From Lachnospiraceae bacterium UBA4381 (lineage in GTDB: Bacteria; Bacillota; Clostridia; Lachnospirales; Lachnospiraceae): a stretch of DNA of 9,489 nucleotides. The translations under genes were made by a program, and so were the position numbers. The number at the start of each line of letters is the position of its first letter. Position 1 is the stretch's first letter. Under the pieces are notes generated by a model that did not search any database, was not told the origin of the DNA, and saw only the letters and a program-made list of their open reading frames with translations. The DNA lies in contig DGRT01000137.1 in the NCBI GenBank assembly GCA_002391105.1, positions 1 through 9,489 on the forward strand. The letters run 5' to 3'. This document shows, one piece after another, positions 6,305-9,489 of the stretch.

Positions 6305-7579
6305 ATGAAAATCAATAATAAAATCTTAGTTTTTGTGCTAATAATCCTTATTTTAGTAGGGACTTTTACAGGAATTTTGTCATCGGACAAGAACTTTGGG
6401 GTTCAGGGAAAGTCTGAAGTTCCCCTTTTGGAAAAACATGGTTATAACGAGCCTTATGGTGGCAACTTTTTTATCGCCTCAGAAACACATGAATCAAATG
6501 CAATAGACCCTGAAATTTATAATGAGCCGATCAAGTTATATAAATGTGCTCAGATTCTATACGTTACCGAGGAGACCGTATATAACCGTGAAATTGGTGA
6601 ATATACTCAAGATACCTATACGAGATATTACGATTCAATGATTAACCTGGATGAAATGACGGAAAGTTCCATTGACTGTACTGAGGGAGCAAATGATGGA
6701 TTTAACAAGAATCTCGTCAAAGAGTCTACTTTTGATGAACTATTCGGTTTTTCATACAATGAAGCAGGAAATGCATCAGATTTAATCAACCTGCTTTATA
6801 CGAATCTCGGGTTTGATATAGATACTTCTGATGCTTATGTGGAAGATGAATTAAGCGTCTTAAATAGACACGATACATATATTTGTAACGGAACATGTAG
6901 TGCTGTTGAAAATATTGTAATAAGCGAAGGAAAAGAACCTATATATAAGCAGTGTGATTTTAAAATGTTTTGGCTCCCGGATGGGACTCCTTATCCCTCA
7001 TCTGTAAGTTACATTGTTTGTTTTCAGATAAATGATTATGAATTTAAAACCTATTGGGGTTCCATAGAGATAAAAGTCAACAATGATAGTGGAATCAACG
7101 AACTCTCTTATGCTTTCGAGACTGATGAAGATGCCGAAGAATTGTCCGATATGAATGAATCCGAATGCTGCGGTGGAACATGCAGTGGGGGATGCACAGG
7201 CTGCGAAAACGGCTGTGATGGATGTGAGAGTTGTCTCGAATTTGGGTGTGGCTCTGCCTGCGGAAACTCAGATACAGATTCTTGCTGTGGTTCCTGTGAG
7301 GATACTAAAGAAGATACGTGCGGATGTGGATGTTCGGGAGAATCCTGCAACTCTTGTAGCTCTTGTTCTGCTTCGGATACGGATCTGATTACAGATTTGA
7401 TATATCTTAGCCCCGAAGACTCGGAAACTTTTGAGGCTTATAAAGAAACCGTCTCAGCTCTCCCTAAAAATGAATGGATTTACGAAGATCATTATTGGTA
7501 TTACCTCGTAAACACCGAAGAAGAATTTAATGATATGATTTGGTCGCCAAAAGCCGTTGTTTCAGTTGGCGATAATTAA
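6305..7579 (+). CDS. Exported or membrane-anchored protein with a dense cysteine-rich segment, unrecognised family
   Basis: The protein is 424 aa. The N-terminus (MKINNK, then a hydrophobic stretch at residues 7-25) is a signal sequence or an uncleaved membrane anchor: there is no lipobox cysteine and no clear signal-peptidase site. Residues about 30-280 form an acidic, Tyr-rich domain with six scattered cysteines that matches no family I know. Residues 288-354 hold 19 cysteines among Gly, Ser, Asp and Glu, and an acidic stretch (ETDEDAEELSDM) precedes them. The last 70 residues (from about 355) have no Cys and are acidic and aromatic (NEWIYEDHYWYYLV). The layout fits an extracellular protein with a disulfide- or metal-binding segment, but that is inference. 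It has no strong upstream promoter, lies downstream of a terminator and is therefore probably monocistronic. An insertion sequence begins 19 bp after its stop and no terminator lies between. The frame is intact throughout. Confidence 0.85.
   Translation: MKINNKILVFVLIILILVGTFTGILSSDKNFGVQGKSEVPLLEKHGYNEPYGGNFFIASETHESNAIDPEIYNEPIKLYKCAQILYVTEETVYNREIGEYTQDTYTRYYDSMINLDEMTESSIDCTEGANDGFNKNLVKESTFDELFGFSYNEAGNASDLINLLYTNLGFDIDTSDAYVEDELSVLNRHDTYICNGTCSAVENIVISEGKEPIYKQCDFKMFWLPDGTPYPSSVSYIVCFQINDYEFKTYWGSIEIKVNNDSGINELSYAFETDEDAEELSDMNESECCGGTCSGGCTGCENGCDGCESCLEFGCGSACGNSDTDSCCGSCEDTKEDTCGCGCSGESCNSCSSCSASDTDLITDLIYLSPEDSETFEAYKETVSALPKNEWIYEDHYWYYLVNTEEEFNDMIWSPKAVVSVGDN
7166..7366 (+). other. 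Cysteine-rich segment (19 Cys in 67 residues)
   Basis: Cysteines fall at residues 288, 289, 293, 297, 300, 304, 307, 310, 315, 319, 327, 328, 331, 339, 341, 343, 348, 351 and 354. Spacings alternate between C-x2-C and C-x3-C, with two CC pairs and one CGCGC. Spacer residues are almost all Gly, Ser, Thr, Asn, Asp or Glu; the segment has one Phe and one Leu and no Trp or Tyr. Both TGC and TGT codons are used, so it is not a simple DNA tandem repeat. Confidence 0.9.
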
Positions 7580-7598
7580 AAAATCCTTGTTCCATGAC

Positions 7599-7617
7599 AA
7601 TTGAATATCGTCCATTT
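7599..7617 (+). repeat. Terminal inverted repeat, left (transposase 3' end)
   Basis: AATTGAATATCGTCCATTT, matching the reverse complement of the right end except at position 11 (C here, A there). The match stops at the next base inward. Confidence 0.85.
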
Positions 7618-7663
7618 ATGCCGGATGGTGTTTCAGGCCGATATGTGGTGGATACTTCACCCT

Positions 7664-9277
7664 TTATTCGGTGGATATCTCATTAAATGCCCGGCATTTT
7701 TCTGATCCTTTTGTGCATAACCACAGCTTTGTGAAATTCAGGGCAAGCATCTTAAAGCCGAAGCGTATCTTTATCTTCAGCTTACCTCTCACAGGCATAT
7801 CGTCTACGTGATATTTCCGGCGGAGTATCGAGGGGATCGTTTCTATACCATTTCGGATCCTTGCCTTGATGGCGTCTGCTTTACTGTCACGTGGCGACGC
7901 CTTCTCGATAGCTCTGTCTCTTGATATCAGCGGTACATTTACGACCGCTGTACGGGCTTTAAGTTTGGCAAGGCATTCCGTGCGGTGTTGACAGTTCTCA
8001 CAGCATGATCTGGGAAAAGATGCCCTGACAGAATTGGTCTGCCTGATATAGGCGCTGCTCTTTGGCTCATATCCTTCGGGGCACGAGGTGACTTGTGTTC
8101 CGGCATCGTTAAGTCTGAACTGTGCGAGTATCTCCCTTGGGGACCTTCCTAGAGCGTTCGTTGTGAGTATGGCTATGTTCTTTTCAGCAGCTATCGCGGC
8201 CAGTTCTTCGTCGGAGTATCCTCCGTCTGTGATGAATACGGCCACATCTTCCGCAGGTTCAGCTTTTTCAATAGATTTCCGAAGGAATTCTTTATCACTG
8301 TGAGTGTTGACATCGAACTGATAGTCAGTCGAAATAGAACCATTTTCATCAACAGCTTCGGTAATGTTGGCAACATACCCTCTGTGCTCTTTTCCGGCTT
8401 TTGATCTGTAAGTCGCATCAGGGTCAGCAGGATTCTGAAGTATGGATGAATTCATATCATCGCTCTTATCCTTTGGTATGCTCCTGCCAGAATCATCTTT
8501 TTTGGTCTGCTCGTTTATAGCTCTTTCAAGAAGCTGGTAATCCCCGGTGTCTGAATATTCATCCTCACATCTGGGGAGCAGGTTCACTGCATCGTCGATG
8601 ACCTTCTGCAGCTTTTCTGCCTGCGGGGTTTCACTGTCATGGTAGATAAATCTGTTCCGGTCATTCGGATCAGCATAGTGTTCCATGCCTTCAGTAAGAT
8701 CTGTACGACCGTCACGGTGCAGCTCCCTGACGAGGTTTGCAAGACATGTATAGAGCAGTTCAAGGCGCCCCATCTTTCGTATGTTGGATTCTATCATCAT
8801 GCTGTCCATACGTTTTATGTCAGGAGAGATATCCATGAACTCTCTCATCCCCTCGGACAGATCAACAAAGCATTCGTGAAGGAGATCCTTACCCGTGGTC
8901 AGCTCATATGCAGCAAGCCTTGAGCGGAAGCGGCTCATGGTTCTCTTGCTTATCGGCTGTTCTTCGAAACTGGTAGTATGGAGTGCATACTGATATCTGA
9001 AATCAAAGATACAGGATGCTTCGATCTCATCATCTGTCAGACCGTTAAGATCCTTGAGGATCAGTGCACCTACAAGAACATTGATGGGAGCATTTGGTCT
9101 GGAATTAGTCTTTTCACTGTAGAGCGGCGCAAAGATATGTTCATTGATCCGTGCAAATACATGATCAGAAAATACTTTGGCCCAGGATTTTTCCAGAAAC
9201 GACTGCTTTCTCTTTGATAGAAAAGCGAGCATATCAAACAGGGATATCTGCTGAGAACTGTTCTCGACAAATGACAT
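7664..9277 (-). CDS. IS1182-family DDE transposase
   Basis: The 537-aa protein catalyses cut/join transposition of its element. The N-terminal region (about residues 1-130) has the helical DNA-binding layout of this family (LSKRKQSFLEKSWAKVF, then PINVLVGALILKDLNGLTDDE and the ISKRTMSRFRSRL segment). The RNase H-like catalytic triad is read as D158 (KRMDSMMIESN), D351 (ITDGGYSDEEL) and E479 (RNGIETIPSILRRKYH), followed by the usual RG...K...A.NFTKL tail. A cysteine cluster before the last acidic residue (C399, C425, C426, C429, C435) matches the probable zinc knuckle of IS1182 proteins. The length is normal for the family and there is no frameshift, so it is probably functional. The start at 9277 has a GAGGT ribosome site six bases upstream. 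The stop (7664-7666) lies 47 bp inside the left inverted repeat. The gene converges on the Cys-rich gene. Confidence 0.93.
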   Translation of the reverse strand: MSFVENSSQQISLFDMLAFLSKRKQSFLEKSWAKVFSDHVFARINEHIFAPLYSEKTNSRPNAPINVLVGALILKDLNGLTDDEIEASCIFDFRYQYALHTTSFEEQPISKRTMSRFRSRLAAYELTTGKDLLHECFVDLSEGMREFMDISPDIKRMDSMMIESNIRKMGRLELLYTCLANLVRELHRDGRTDLTEGMEHYADPNDRNRFIYHDSETPQAEKLQKVIDDAVNLLPRCEDEYSDTGDYQLLERAINEQTKKDDSGRSIPKDKSDDMNSSILQNPADPDATYRSKAGKEHRGYVANITEAVDENGSISTDYQFDVNTHSDKEFLRKSIEKAEPAEDVAVFITDGGYSDEELAAIAAEKNIAILTTNALGRSPREILAQFRLNDAGTQVTSCPEGYEPKSSAYIRQTNSVRASFPRSCCENCQHRTECLAKLKARTAVVNVPLISRDRAIEKASPRDSKADAIKARIRNGIETIPSILRRKYHVDDMPVRGKLKIKIRFGFKMLALNFTKLWLCTKGSEKCRAFNEISTE

Positions 9278-9283
9278 ACCGAT

Positions 9284-9289
9284 ACCTCG
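9284..9289 (-). promoter_or_regulatory. Ribosome binding site of the transposase
   Basis: Read on the minus strand, CGAGGT lies six bases before the ATG at 9277-9275. It fixes the start of the 537-aa protein. Confidence 0.7.
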
Positions 9290-9313
9290 AAAATAGATTT
9301 TTCAGATATGTTC

Positions 9314-9322
9314 AGTATATCA
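9314..9322 (-). promoter_or_regulatory. Probable transposase promoter (extended -10)
   Basis: On the minus strand, TGATATACT gives an extended -10 (TATACT at 9319-9314, five of six matches, with TG one base before). No good -35 is seen 16-18 bp upstream, which is tolerable for an extended -10 and fits the weak expression usual for transposases. The leader would be about 30 nt. Confidence 0.5.
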
Positions 9323-9380
9323 TAAAACCATTTAAAAAGCCGCATGGTATATGAGATGCGAGCCAATCTTCAAAAAAGAA

Positions 9381-9399
9381 AAATGGACTATATTCAATT
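9381..9399 (-). repeat. Terminal inverted repeat, right (transposase 5' end)
   Basis: The reverse complement reads AATTGAATATAGTCCATTT, matching the left end at 18 of 19 positions. It lies about 100 bp upstream of the transposase start, leaving room for the promoter inside the element. Confidence 0.85.
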
Positions 9400-9489
9400 A
9401 CCAAAGAACGCTATAATAACTACAGTTAAACAACGCTGATCAAAGGACTTTTGGCGTGTGAATCATGATATATATTTTTACAAAATATT
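9400..9489. other. AT-rich flank beyond the insertion sequence, no gene supported
   Basis: These 90 bases would have been continuous with the sequence just after the Cys-rich gene before the IS arrived. No ORF, terminator or RNA gene can be supported. An AAAGGA at about 9443-9448 followed by a GTG opens a frame to the window edge, but ten codons are too few to call a gene. Confidence 0.4.

Larger units (their letters stand above)
7599..9399 (-). mobile_element. IS1182-family insertion sequence, apparently complete, about 1.8 kb
   Basis: Terminal inverted repeats at 7599-7617 and 9381-9399 (18 of 19 matching) bracket a single intact transposase gene on the minus strand. Total length and one-gene layout fit IS1182-type elements. 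The outermost AATT at both ends can be read either as part of the inverted repeat or as a 4-bp target duplication; in the second case the element proper is 7603-9395. It is oriented against the Cys-rich gene and begins in that gene's 3' flank. With ends and reading frame intact, it may still be mobile. Confidence 0.85.

Noticed and set aside
7108..7350. Minus-strand Pro/His/Gln-rich open frame opposite the Cys-rich segment
   Set aside because: It is a shadow of repeated Cys and Gly codons; no start signal and low-complexity composition.
7166..7366. Cys-rich segment as a radical-SAM-modified (SCIFF-type) peptide precursor
   Set aside because: The protein is 424 aa with an N-terminal export signal and an additional folded-looking domain, and no radical SAM gene is nearby.
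7647..7677. GGTGGATA repeated at 7647 and 7670 inside the left end of the insertion sequence
   Set aside because: Only two 8-bp copies, one of them within transposase codons; it could be chance and no transposase-binding repeat is known to me with this sequence.
9412..9417. Perfect TATAAT just outside the right end of the insertion sequence, as an outward hybrid promoter
   Set aside because: No -35-like hexamer lies 16-18 bp upstream in the IS end, there is no extended TG, and no gene is visible downstream in the window.

Overview
The window looks like an accessory, surface-protein region of a low-to-mid GC Gram-positive bacterium, most likely a Clostridia/Lachnospiraceae-type gut or rumen species (Butyrivibrio-like). 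This placement is an inference from three things: InlB-type and glycine-rich surface domains together, a secreted protein with 'FD..YYATxYPDV...HYxxxGKAEGR' repeats of a kind common in that group, and an IS1182-type transposase. No taxonomic marker gene is present.

Layout, left to right. (1) Positions 2-5188 (+) are the 3' part of a very large secreted multidomain protein. Its reading frame is open to the left window edge. It carries InlB-like repeats, a glycine-rich domain with an unusual aromatic/Cys insert, several Ig/Fn3-like modules and a pair of calcium-loop motifs. It ends at a strong intrinsic terminator (5194-5226). (2) Positions 5348-6190 (+) encode a 280-aa secreted protein with two YPDV-type repeats and an unrecognised C-terminal domain. 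It has its own extended -10 promoter (5237-5264) and its own terminator (6207-6237). (3) Positions 6305-7579 (+) encode a 424-aa unrecognised exported or membrane-anchored protein with 19 cysteines packed into 67 residues. (4) Positions 7599-9399 hold a complete-looking insertion sequence with 19-bp terminal inverted repeats (18/19 matching) and an intact 537-aa IS1182-family DDE transposase on the minus strand. It lies only 19 bp after the stop of the Cys-rich gene. (5) Positions 9400-9489 are AT-rich flank with no supportable gene.

The three plus-strand genes are separate transcription units, not one operon: each of the first two ends in its own terminator. What they share is export, and genes 2 and 3 also share an identical 12-nt ribosome-binding leader at the same distance from the start codon. 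No pathway links them visibly; the common theme is the cell exterior. The IS is convergent with the Cys-rich gene and may have removed or displaced its transcription terminator.

No complete, recognisable new multi-gene system (defence, biosynthetic or CRISPR) is visible. The most unusual items are the Cys-rich exported protein and the insert in the glycine-rich domain.
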